Assembly: GCA_027919835.1 (NCBI GenBank)
Contig: JANVFP010000030.1
Span: 617,386-681,385, forward strand
DNA length: 64,000 nucleotides
Direction of reading: 5' to 3'
Source: Lentinula raphanica
Lineage: Eukaryota; Basidiomycota; Agaricomycetes; Agaricales; Omphalotaceae
How positions within the stretch are numbered: the first letter of the stretch is position 1; each line of letters opens with the position of its first letter. The translations under genes were made by a program, and so were the position numbers. Positions 48,553 through 58,881 of the stretch are shown here, in pieces. The notes under the pieces were generated by a model. It was not told where the DNA came from. It did not search any database and was given only the letters and a program-made list of their open reading frames with translations.

Positions 48553-48902
48553 AGGGCCCCTGATAATAGGGTGGGATGACTGATCTCAGTTCGCACAATT
48601 TTGACCTCAAAAATGGCTGCTCACCCAAATTTTAGTTCGCACAATGATGGTCGCCGCAGGCGGAGCCTCAGCGCCGTTCGCACAAAATGTTGTCGATTTT
48701 GGACCGATTTTGGGCCTCAGAATAGGCGGCACTGTGCGGCACTCGGCGGCATTGGATATACTAGGGCTTTGGGCCGAGATTTTTGGACCTACCCCCAGGT
48801 TCGCACAATTCTCGATGGAAATTTGGCCACATCGGTTCGCACAATAATGGCAAGATCGGACCAATTTTCGATAAGGGTTCGTGCCCTATTATCAGGGGCC
48901 CT
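48553..48902. mobile_element. hAT-type MITE with perfect 19-bp TIR and 8-bp target duplication
   Basis: Terminal repeats AGGGCCCCTGATAATAGGG (48553-48571) and its exact reverse complement (48884-48902) are flanked by the direct repeat GTTGTAAG (48545-48552 and 48903-48910). An 8-bp duplication with this kind of end is characteristic of hAT elements. The 350-bp body has at least five direct copies of GTTCGCACAA, subterminal as expected for transposase sites. Noncoding. Ends and duplication are exact, implying recent insertion. Confidence 0.9.
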
Positions 48903-49388
48903 GTTGTAAGATGCAAAGGCAGAAGACTCAGGGCCGTCCTCCCTCTTCCATGTTGCCGATTTTGCTTCTGGCCTCTGCCTGCAGTGGGTTCCAGGCAATG
49001 ACATCTATCAAATTGACACTCCTAGTCTTAGTCCAGCTTGGTCACAGAAATTAGAATGGGGATATCGACAGGGTTCTGACTTCTTGGGGACGCTGTAGTT
49101 CAATGTTGCAATGTTCAACAAGCACAGGCAAGCAATGTGTATGATTGTGTATGATTGAGTACTGCGCAGTCACTAGCTATAATCAGTCCTTGGATTCCAG
49201 AGGGCCAGAGGGGAAAGCCCCGCTGTTCGATCACAAGTTGGCCTCCAGGATCCATGGTCATATCTGTCGAGGGCCCATCAAAACTCAAAGCACAGTAAAT
49301 CCAAAATGGACTCACTCGAAGAAGCCTCAGGAAGGTTACCAAGCATTTTTGAGTAGACAGATGTTGCGCATTAGGTGTTTCAAATACA

Positions 49389-49663
49389 CACTGCATGCAT
49401 GACCAAATAAGTGGTCCCAGATTATGATGAAATTATTTTGAACTCTCGGATAATGGGAACATACTAAGTAGCACCATATATGGTAAACATAATTAGATTT
49501 TCTACCAAAAGTTGACCATAAATTTACATATATGGTCATTTTTAAAAATATGTTTAAAATATGTTTTACCATATGTGGGGCTACTTAGGATTTTCCCATT
49601 ATTCGAGAGTTCAAAATAAGTTGAACATAGTTTTGGACCACTTATCTAGTCATGCATGCAGTG
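49389..49663. mobile_element. MITE-like element with long inverted repeats, CACTG ends
   Basis: About 90-nt imperfect inverted repeats begin CACTGCATGCATGAC and include TTTTGAACTCTCG and GGTAAAACAT-like stretches on both sides; the pair nearly spans the whole 275-bp element. A 3-bp ACA flanks both ends. CACTG termini with a 3-bp duplication point to the CACTA (EnSpm) class, but 3 bp is weak evidence. Confidence 0.75.
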
Positions 49664-49749
49664 ACAACATTAGCAAGTATTGTAAGATATTACAGATAGA
49701 TAAACGTTAACAATTACCCCCCTCTCAAAGTCATAAAGTGACTACCAGA

Positions 49750-50985
49750 TTAAAAAAGCGCTGGACTTTCGCGCACAATTAAAGGTCTGTCAAGAGTATA
49801 CAGAATTGGTCCCCACCTTGTTCCATGCTCTAGCGGACCAAGCTCACATCGTTCATTAAACAGATGCTCGATACTGGGTACACGCATAGCCCCTTTGAAT
49901 CGTGAACCAGCTTGAACCAGTGAATCAGCAGCGAAAAAATTGTTCCTGTATTCCCGAGCACCATAGTATGCCGTTTTATTCAGCGTTGAAGAAGACAGCA
50001 TCAAAGAGACATGCGCTTGCTGCGTTGGAGATCCAGATCCAGTTGCTGGAGGAGAGCCGAACGAACTTGAAAACACGCCAACTTGAAGCGAGTCCTCCCT
50101 CGCGAGCACATACCCATCATGAGCACTCAAGATCGAGTCGGACCGGATCCATTCGACGATTTCCTTGGGCGATGTTGAAGGTGGAGAGCAGAGGTTGGGT
50201 ATTCCGTCTAGGATGTATGCGGATGTTGGGATGGTTGGGTCGGACGCAGGCGGGACGGGAGTTGAAGCAGAAGAAGTAGAGCCAAACGAGAAATCGCGTC
50301 TGACGGAAGAAAACCGCGGAGAAGCCGGACTGCCTTGAACGTTGAGGCCCCCACTCACATGGCGAGGGTGACGAAGCTGAGAGACGTAGAGTAGCCCAGG
50401 AGGTCTACTTGGCGGACGATCAGCGGAATGTTGAGGTAGAGCCGCATCATGATATTGATCATGTTGATGTTGATGTTGATGACAATAATCATAATCCAAG
50501 CTCGCGTTTGTGTTGTTCTTTTCCTGGAAGTTGAACTGATCCTTGGAGCATTGTAGGAGCTTGAGCGGCTTCAATTTGCTATACTTGTCGTCGTTGTAAA
50601 CGCTTTTGAGCGTTCCCTATATAGATGAAAGATTGAGATCAACAACACTGAACGCGCGAGGATAGATGATGATAGATGTCATTGTATAGAGAGCGAGATG
50701 AGAGATTGTCCTTCACATCGCATTTGCTCAAAGACCCGAAGACGGGAGGAGAAAAAATAAACGAAACGAGCTAACCTGCGAGGTGAACGATCTCCCATCA
50801 ACAAGTCCAGCACAATCATCAGCCATAAATCCGACTTTACACGATCCGAGTCTCCTACTCCTACTCCTGCAGAAGACAAACGCCCATAACGCGAGAGCGG
50901 CGAGGATGCCTAGACCAGCAGCACTCCCGAGTATTATGTAGCGGGTCGTGCCCGAGAACGTGAATTGCGAGGAGGTCCCGGTCAT
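49750..50985 (-). CDS. Single-pass membrane protein of unknown function
   Basis: Exons on the complement 50776-50985 and 49750-50616 (intron 50617-50775), 358 residues. Residues about 15-37 (YIILGSAAGLGILAALALWAFVF) form one TM helix followed by an Arg cluster (CRSRSRRLG), predicting a cytosolic C-terminus. The C-terminal part is Ser/Pro-rich with a His-Gln run and a conserved-looking IVEWIRSDSILSAHDGYVLA. No signal peptide or domain recognised. The layout resembles the protein at 6109-7075, without detectable sequence similarity. Confidence 0.65.
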
Positions 50986-51315
50986 GATTTTCGTAGATTG
51001 GTGGGATAGATATGTGGTGTTTGGGCTAGTAGTGGGATTATAAAGAGCGAATAATGTAAAGACAGTGTAGGATGATAGTAGTTGAGGTGGTGGTAGTTAG
51101 GAATCAAGATGGAAAAGTGGATAAACAAACATAAACGACACGGCTTAGAGAGTGACGTCGTCGGATTGACCATCCTACAGGTAGTATTATGCAGGTAGAA
51201 TTGAGTAACGAGCTGGTACACTTGGTTGACCTATCGATAGACGTCGATATTAAACAAAAACTCAAATCTTCAAGATGAGTACTAGTATGTACAAAATAGT
51301 AACGAAAGACATAAA

Positions 51316-52640
51316 CTACACATAGTACTGCCGTCTCTTTTCATACAGATAAGACGGTCCAAACCCTTCAATAACAAACGCAGGCAAAACCTCATCCGAA
51401 TCTTCGTCTTCATCCTCCCCATCTCTTTTAGCAGCAATTTCCCGAACATGCAACACGAGTTTACAGCATAGAATCGAATGCAGCACCGTCAATGGACTAG
51501 ATGATTTCAATGATTTCATGTCAGCGTTGAGTTCGAGTTCAGTTCAACGGGGGTTTAGTATAACCGTGTAACCCCCGAAAAATAGAGAAGCAGAGACGTA
51601 CGAATCCATGAGCGATTGAAACCCAGCCTGATATGTTCACGATAGAGTGTAAACAAATCAGAAATTCAAGAAGGTAAGTCTGAAAGGAGATACTTACTGG
51701 AGAAAGTAGAAAGACCGTCACGATAGCGATTTCGGTTGCTATTCCTTACAATGAGAAGAGACTCTAGAGCTCGGCTTGAGAAGGAAGAACTCACGCAAGA
51801 TCATGAAATAGTAAAAGAGGCCTGCCGTGATGAAGGTCACTCAATGCATCAACCATGGGCTTTCCATGACAACCTACCTTCGTGATATATCGTACTCAGT
51901 GCTTGCCCAAAGTGGGATTTTCGATCTATCACAAAGGTTTCGAATGTTAGCTTTCGCTACTCTCGAGAACATAAATCACGCAACATCGACACTTACATAT
52001 ATCCAGAGTTTTCCACGCAGTCAGCAGAGATGTAACTGAACGAAACGAATTATGATCTTAGGACTTCAGAGCGAATCCAGAACGCGAGAATTCCCACCAC
52101 ATTCACCACCCAGCAGCGCGAAGAACGCTATCAAAACCGCCTTCGATCTCTGGGGAACGAAACAGCTATTGGTGGTACTACTATCACCTACTCCAAACAA
52201 TCTGATCAGCATATTCACCGTCCGTTGTAGAGTAACTCACGTGAGAATGACTCGCTCGAGAAACGAAAGACAGCCCAGGTAGCTATTGCCGAGAGAACCT
52301 GCATCATGGTTCAATCTAAGTATAAGACTTTTTCGAGAGGAATCGCTGCATTGGACTGACTATCCATGATAGACAAATAACAGCAAGAACCCTTCGTGAT
52401 TTGTTGAAGATTGAGTAAGTTCTGAGCATCAGAATCACTAGGAAGAGAGAACGAGACTGTCATCCATGGTTTGAACACTGAGAAAGAGGAATATGTTTAC
52501 GATCGGAAATGCCAATGATGAACCCAGCAAAGACTAAACAGATTGAGACAGTCAGTTGACGGATGATGTTGGTTTGGGTCAACATACCTGTGGTCAAGGT
52601 CTGATGATTACACATCTACGGAAGTCGATCAGGATCCAGG
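51316..52640 (-). CDS. Multi-exon membrane protein, DUF6533-like (5' end not resolved)
   Basis: Short exons on the complement read, in order, a hydrophobic segment (VSICLVFAGFIIGIS), then ILMLRTYSIFNKSRRVL, FITAGLFYYFMIL, RIATEIAIVTVFLLSP, AGFQSLMDS and finally PLTVLHSILCCKLVLHVREIA with an acidic tail to the stop at 51316. The LRTY-(A/S)-(L/I)-(Y/F)-x-(R/K)-SRR motif between helices and the LxSxLxxRLxLHxRE ending are typical of the fungal seven-helix DUF6533-type family, whose genes have many tiny exons. The first helices and start codon lie upstream, perhaps as far as 53.2 kb, and I could not assemble them. Function of the family is unknown. Confidence 0.5.
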
Positions 52641-53967
52641 ATATCAAGAAAACATCGTGAGATTCACCGAAGAAATCCTCTCTGTATCATTGAGCATACT
52701 TTCAGAATTTGAGTACAATGGACCAATTACCATACACACCTTGTGCTGCTATTATCATCACAATGAACGGTACATATCTCGTCCAGAAATACAAAATTTT
52801 GATTACACCCCATCTCGAATGCCAAATATGAACGACCTAGAGAAGGAACTGTCAAATCAGGAGCCAATGCTATCATTGTTTGAGTGTTTGTTGCCTCTTG
52901 GGTCAATGATATGAACCAGTCATAGATCTAACACAACGGAACATCAGCTTCGCTGATTGGGTTTCTTGACATATAGGGAGGTTGTCGAGGAAATAGTTTA
53001 CCCACAAAAAGAGCAAGGAACGACACTGAACGGGAAAATGGTCATTTTGAATACTGTATCAGTTGGATACCCTTCCTGGAAATGCAACGTTTACTAATTC
53101 ACCAGTGACATACTTTGCAGAGAAACGGTGAAGGCGAATCAGGACCAGAACAAGAACTGTCAATCATTACTAGGACCTACAGCAACGATCTGAAGTTCTT
53201 CACTTGCTTCAGGCTTTAATCCCATTCTTGAGTCTTGACCAAAGACTTGCTACCAAACTCCCAAGAGATTGCCGCGGCTACGAGTACTTTTGGTCGAGGG
53301 TATGAGGGCCTGCTCGTGGAATGAGGGTGAAGAGAATGAATGAAAACAGTGAAAGCCGGGTCACCTGTTTATACTAATCTATGTGACTGTCGCCCATGTG
53401 TGTTTCAATTTGTGCTTACCTCAGTTTCGTGTAAACATCAGATGCTGCCAATGGCAACATGTCGAAGACGATTATAATATATATGCATACTTACTATCAT
53501 AATGGTAAGTATTGGTACCCGGGAGAAGGAACAAACTGGCATGATCATTGCCTTGATCAAATTTTCGACTCCCAGCCTAGACGGCCCTAGAGAACAACTA
53601 GAGAATATAATTAGCATCAAACGCTGAAAGGTGAATAACTAATAACAAGTTTACAGTAAGCCTGGCAGTGCAGGCCGAATTGTCATACAGCCATGCAGGA
53701 CAGTGTTGGTAAGGACGCGTGTCGGACATGCAAGGTCACCGAAGGACAAGGACGTGTCATTTTAGGGACACGTCTGACCTGTCTTGTGTCCCGGCTCAGT
53801 GGACCGACGGCCCGTAAAGCCCAGCCCTTTTATTGATAGCCCTCAGTAGCCCTCCCGCCTCCTCCCACTTGTTTTTGTTCAATCTGTTCCATTTCATTCG
53901 ATTTCTCATTTTTTCTCAATTTCAAAAAAGCACGAGTTTCATGAGTGCAAGTGTTGTACAGTAAATT

Positions 53968-56706
53968 TCAAATAATAGCTGCTAGTGCTTCATCAATCGC
54001 TACATCAATGCCTCCCTGGCTGCCTTCTCCATCTAAGTCAACTAACTCATAGAACTCCATTTCTTCTTCTAGGCTTTGCATAGCACGGCGGTTGTGAGTT
54101 TCAACCCATGCAGTTGACTGAAAATCAAAGAGGTCTCTGATTGGGATCTGCAGTCGTGATGGAAATTGCAGATTGAAATCGATGTCTCTATCGTCGTCCA
54201 ACATGAAACCCATGGTGTTGGTGATTTCCCTGAATTCATCTTCCTCTTCTCTATCATCATTGCCAGAGGTCCTGCCAATACTACCTGTGCCATCGGATGC
54301 ACCTGCTGTTGCTGATGTAGCTGCTGGAGTTGGTGATTGATTGTGCTCTTGGCGAACTTGGCCAAAATGTCGTTTCAGCCGTTTTGACTCTTCTTTTGCA
54401 AGATGCTCATCGCGTATGTGCATCTTCAACCCCGCAAGCATTGTCAGTGTTTTTGATCCCAATTTGTTCCGTAATTTGGTCAGGGTATTACCAAAAATAC
54501 TGAACAGTCTCTCGCATGATGCTGAATTTGCACAGATAGAGAATAGACGGATCGCTAGTTGGACAAGGGGCTCAGGTGTCAGATTTCGATTGACTAGTCC
54601 ACCCCAGAATTCAGCAGGGTCAGGACTACGTTTCTGATTCAACAAATCAGCAATGCAGAAGGAAGTCAAATATATAAATAAACCTGTTCCTGCGCTTGGT
54701 CCAATAAAACTTGACGGAAGGCAGGTGCTCCTTGGAAAACTCCACGATCTGCAAAAAAGTCGTTGATATTTTGTAGCATTTGTGTCAAAATATCGTGGCC
54801 AAAAAACCTCTTGAAAAGACGAGCGAATATATTGAGTAGACCTGCCCTGTTAAGCCATTCCAACCGAATGTTGAAAGGATTGACAACAAAGGGGTTCAGC
54901 AATACAGCTGCAATAAAAACCTCCTGATCGGATTTTGCCCAGCATGCTTCAATACTGCTGCAGACTGCAGCTCGAATTTCACGATCAACCTGCTCCTGTA
55001 ATCCATCAAAGTGCATATATAAATATGCAAATGTGAGTAACACTTGATCGAGGCGGCAGAATGCAGCTTGTGTGATATTTGCTGCAATTGCCAAAGGTTC
55101 GAGATGGGATTTCATTCTAAAAAATTTCGAACACAATATTTATTGGAGAAAACAGATATCACACACCTAGCAATTGCAAGCCAAAAATTAGTGTCTTCTA
55201 TCAAAGAAAGCATGCCTCGAGCTTTCTGTTTGGAGGCAGCATCACCAGTGACCAGCTGGCTCGGAGCTGTAATTTTGTCACGGCTTACTATAAAAACGAG
55301 GGTTGGACGCAGGTCAAGGAGACAATCAAAAGCTATGTAGTGACTGGTCCATTGGGTAAGAACAGCTCGAAGTGGCGTGATGATACATTGACCTGAGGAC
55401 TTTTGTGTTTCATGGATCAGCGCGATCAGGAAACTCTTGGAGCGGATCCAAGCAATAAGCTCAGTGGCACTCTTGCTGTATTTAAGAAAACCTTGGTTCA
55501 CTTTGAAGTAGTCGCCGACAATGAGATTGATCTGAAATTGTTAAACAACAACTCTATTCGTAATATAAAAGCAAAAATATACCTGATGAGCATAGCAATC
55601 TGGGGTGACGATATCTGGTCTCTGCAGTGAGAGCAATTTTCGAGCTTTGCGAGACTCTCCAGATGCGTCGCTTGTGAATGCAACCAATTTGACTTTCCAT
55701 TCTTGCTCAAGCTCCGATATCACATCGAGCATGAGTTTAAGAAGATTTTCCGCCGTTTTCCTCTCCTTCGATGCGTCATGTACACGGACTGTGAGGATCT
55801 ACATAAATATGTTCAGCTGTCAGTGAGTGAACTTGCAGAGTTTTCTCAATCCTACCTTGCGATCTGGGCTGCAGTCTGCATTAATCATGAATGCGATCAG
55901 ATGATTATTGTTGAGTCCTGTCCAACCATCACACTGCGCAGTGACGTTTACATCCTGAAGGTTCTGCTTGGCCTTGTTCTGATAGGATGCTGCCAAACTA
56001 GGAAGAAGGCGATTCATCAGAGTCTTGCGGCTTGGTACTTTTGCATATGGTAAGAATTGTTGAAAAAGAGCTAAGGTTTCAGGATTTTCAACCCAGGATA
56101 AAGCAAGGCCTCCTGACGCAGTTAGACGGGTAATTCTTTCTTCGAACATAATCTGCTGGCCCGGGGTCCAATCAGGCTGCGGCTGAAGATTCTGTGAAGA
56201 AACTCTACGTGGTCGTTTTGAACGTGGAACGGGTAACATATCCGATGAAGATCCAATTTGAGAAATCGAGTCTGATGGAGTTAAACTAACTGCTGATGGA
56301 GATGATTCACGGGTTGGAAGCTGGATCACAGATAGATGAGGCGATGCAGTGGAATAGAGTGTTTGAATCGTAGGTAGAGCCAATTGACTAGTAGTAGATG
56401 GAGTCATTGAAAGGGATGGGAAAGGCCCTGAATGTACAATTGCTGGTACCTGCAAAGATGGTTGTGCATACTGTGAAGAAGAGTCTGCAGCTACTTCCAG
56501 AGCCTCATCCCGAGCCTTATTATGGATAGAAGCAGGAACATTCGCACAATTTTTCAAGTGATTCCTCATGCTTCCTGAGCGTGCTTGGAGGACCGGAGTA
56601 CCCTTTCCAGTGATTTCGAACACTAGAAAAATAAGTTCCAAGTCATGAGTACTCACTAATAGCTCAATTTTCAGGAAAGATAATACATACAGGCTGCAAT
56701 AATCAT
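53968..56706 (-). CDS. hAT-family transposase, apparently intact
   Basis: Six exons on the complement: 56691-56706, 55856-56622, 55583-55798, 55167-55531, 54684-55116, 53968-54633 = 821 codons (820 residues) with no stop or frame break. An RSGSMRNHLKNC remnant resembles the second half of a BED finger. The RNase H-like catalytic domain includes CDGWTGLNNNHLIAFMI (first Asp region), LVAFTSDASGESRKARKLL (second Asp) and later helical insert. The C-terminal hAT dimerisation domain is clear: ANSASCERLFSIFGNTLTKL and RNKLGSKTLTML. An acidic tail follows. Terminal repeats are not certain: CAGTGTT at 53701 and its complement at 56786-56792 could be ends, but no 8-bp duplication matches there. Alternatively a domesticated hAT gene. 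Confidence 0.85.
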
Positions 56707-58881
56707 ATCATCGGTAACGAGGATATGAAGGGTGCAATTTAATGCTTCGTTGGATAGATCTAATGACCTAGTGACTTTATCACTGAACACTGATCACCAA
56801 TATACTTCTTATGTCATTTGTCAAATGTATTTAAGCGAGGTGTGGGGCGTTGTCAGAGATTCCGCACGATCTTATACCTTAGAACGAACTGGTAGTCTTA
56901 AAAGATCTACTGGATCCGCAATACAGGTCAACAGAGCGAAGTGACACGGAAGTACAGATCTTTTGATCTGGACTCGAAGGGGGTGAGTGATCCACTCAAA
57001 GGGTTTACAAGGAACGAGAGAACTCGTATAGATCAGACTTTATGACCACACAAATACTATCAGAACCAGGTTGAAGATCTACTGATCACCGATCACAGGA
57101 AACCTTCACAGCTCGTATGGATCACCGATCACCACACGTCTGCTTGAACAGAGCCACCGAAACTCTGAACGCTCACTTGGAACAACCGAGAACCAAGCCC
57201 TCTGTATCTCCACGATAGGAGTCTACCTTCGATTCAAATCTAGCTGAGACTTTATCAACTGACAAGATATCGGGCCTAACGAGATGAGAATTTCACAACC
57301 ACTTTCGAAGACCGCCCGGCTTACAAAGCCTTTACTCCTCACGTATGAGAGCAAAGGTTAGCTAGTCAGAGAAACTGGGCACAAAACCTGAATATATTTT
57401 TGTAGGCTACGTCCTTAAGTACTTCTACGAAGAGATCTGTAGCCAATTTACTATTTTATGGAATAGATCTATAGATTTGAGAGAACGGAGTCCGAGATCT
57501 GATACAAATAAGGAAAGATAGGACGAGAAACGATACAAACACCAGAGAAACAGAGAGTAAAAAGGATAAAAACAAGTAAAATGTCCATTTCTGGTGGTCC
57601 TTCGTCGAGATCTAGTTGCCTGACCTTCGAATCCGGACCTGGTCTGTGCGTCCATCCACATGCTGGTGGTTAAAGGGCACGGATAAGCTCCTGCACAGGT
57701 AACTCAAACGTTTCCTCATTTGATTCCGCTATGTGAACGGTTGTATGCCTCTCCAACTGAATGGGAGTACATATAAAGGGGGGAAACCTGTCCCAATAGG
57801 TTCGTTTGGCTTCTAGCTTTCCAACGATATGCATATATCGAATAGATCCAGAGGTTTAACAATGGTGAAGTCGAAAGATCTACCCTTGCAACACTCCTGG
57901 TCAAAGCTGTACATCTCAGGCGTCTATTTCCCATTTAGGAAACGTCCACATGTAACTGGGATGATACACTTTAGTTGTTTCTCCGTTTAGTCACATTCCT
58001 GCGACCTGATCCATTCCGAAACTCGATCTAAGTGAATAGATCTGTTGAGTCTGGGCCTTGAATAATCCATCCCCACTGGTAATACGAATAGATCTATTGG
58101 TTCTAAGCTCGTCTCGGTGCAGTATCATACTCAGTTGGCCGTTAGGCGTTGAAAACTAAGTTGATAATCCCTTGATAGCTCATATCAGAGGTGGCTTTGT
58201 CTTGAAGGACTCCCCGACCAAGGGACTCGAGTGTTAACTCTTATTATTCGTCAGGATGTGTTTTCCTGTCTGGATCTGACGTCCTGGCATTAACATGATA
58301 CAAGTTTGACTGTCAGCTCGGGCTCACTACAGTCCTTTAGTACTCTACAAGGCTCTAATCGTTAAAATTAGGCCATTGCATGCCTGCACGCAAAATGGGC
58401 GTATTATCTCCCCCAAACTAAAGATCTGACCGTCCCCGGTCATCTGGTTGGGTAGACAGGCTCGTACCTCCCTTGGGAGTGTGGTACTGCAACTGATCCG
58501 AGCTTTTGGATTGATCTCTTCGATATCCCAATGGTATTCCCACTCATTAACGCTATAGATCTGTTCGGTTGCCTCGGGATCAACTGATGATAATTAAACC
58601 CGCGGCTAACTCGATAGAAGCGCTTAATTTCCGAGTGTGATTATTAAGAGATCTAATCACAACATCCTGTAACTTCACAAAGTTCATTTCTCTGACCTTT
58701 GTAAGTATTACATTCTTCCTACTATTCTTAGAATTTTCCCAGTGGCTTATTACGTCCTGGGAAGTTCTTAAGAACCGTGGATAAAAGGGCAACCGGACTT
58801 CGAAATTTTTCTCTAAGTCCGCTTTCTTTCTTTCTTCCAACTTCAACATTGTTCTCAACTGATCCAGTCTCCATTATCGCT
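56707..58881. other. 2.2 kb noncoding stretch dense in AGATCT
   Basis: No convincing coding frame. Twelve AGATCT hexamers occur (for example 57433, 57465, 57495, 58038, 58090, 58557, 58649), several within a wider GAATAGATCTGTT-like context. A direct repeat GATCACCGATCAC lies near 57084 and 57119. The 3' part carries the box-plus-hairpin described at 58408-58442. Confidence 0.6.
58408..58442 (+). promoter_or_regulatory. 15-nt box plus hairpin upstream of the 58.9-kb gene
   Basis: CTCCCCCAAACTAAA (58408-58422), four bases, then TGACCG-TCCC-CGGTCA (58427-58442), a perfect 6-bp stem. The same box and a hairpin with different arm bases but the same TCC loop occur at 62230-62264. Lies about 440 bp upstream of the ATG at 58882. 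Confidence 0.6.

Noticed and set aside
53640..53967. Possible LTR downstream of the hAT gene
   Set aside because: No matching direct repeat on the other side and no retroelement domains nearby.
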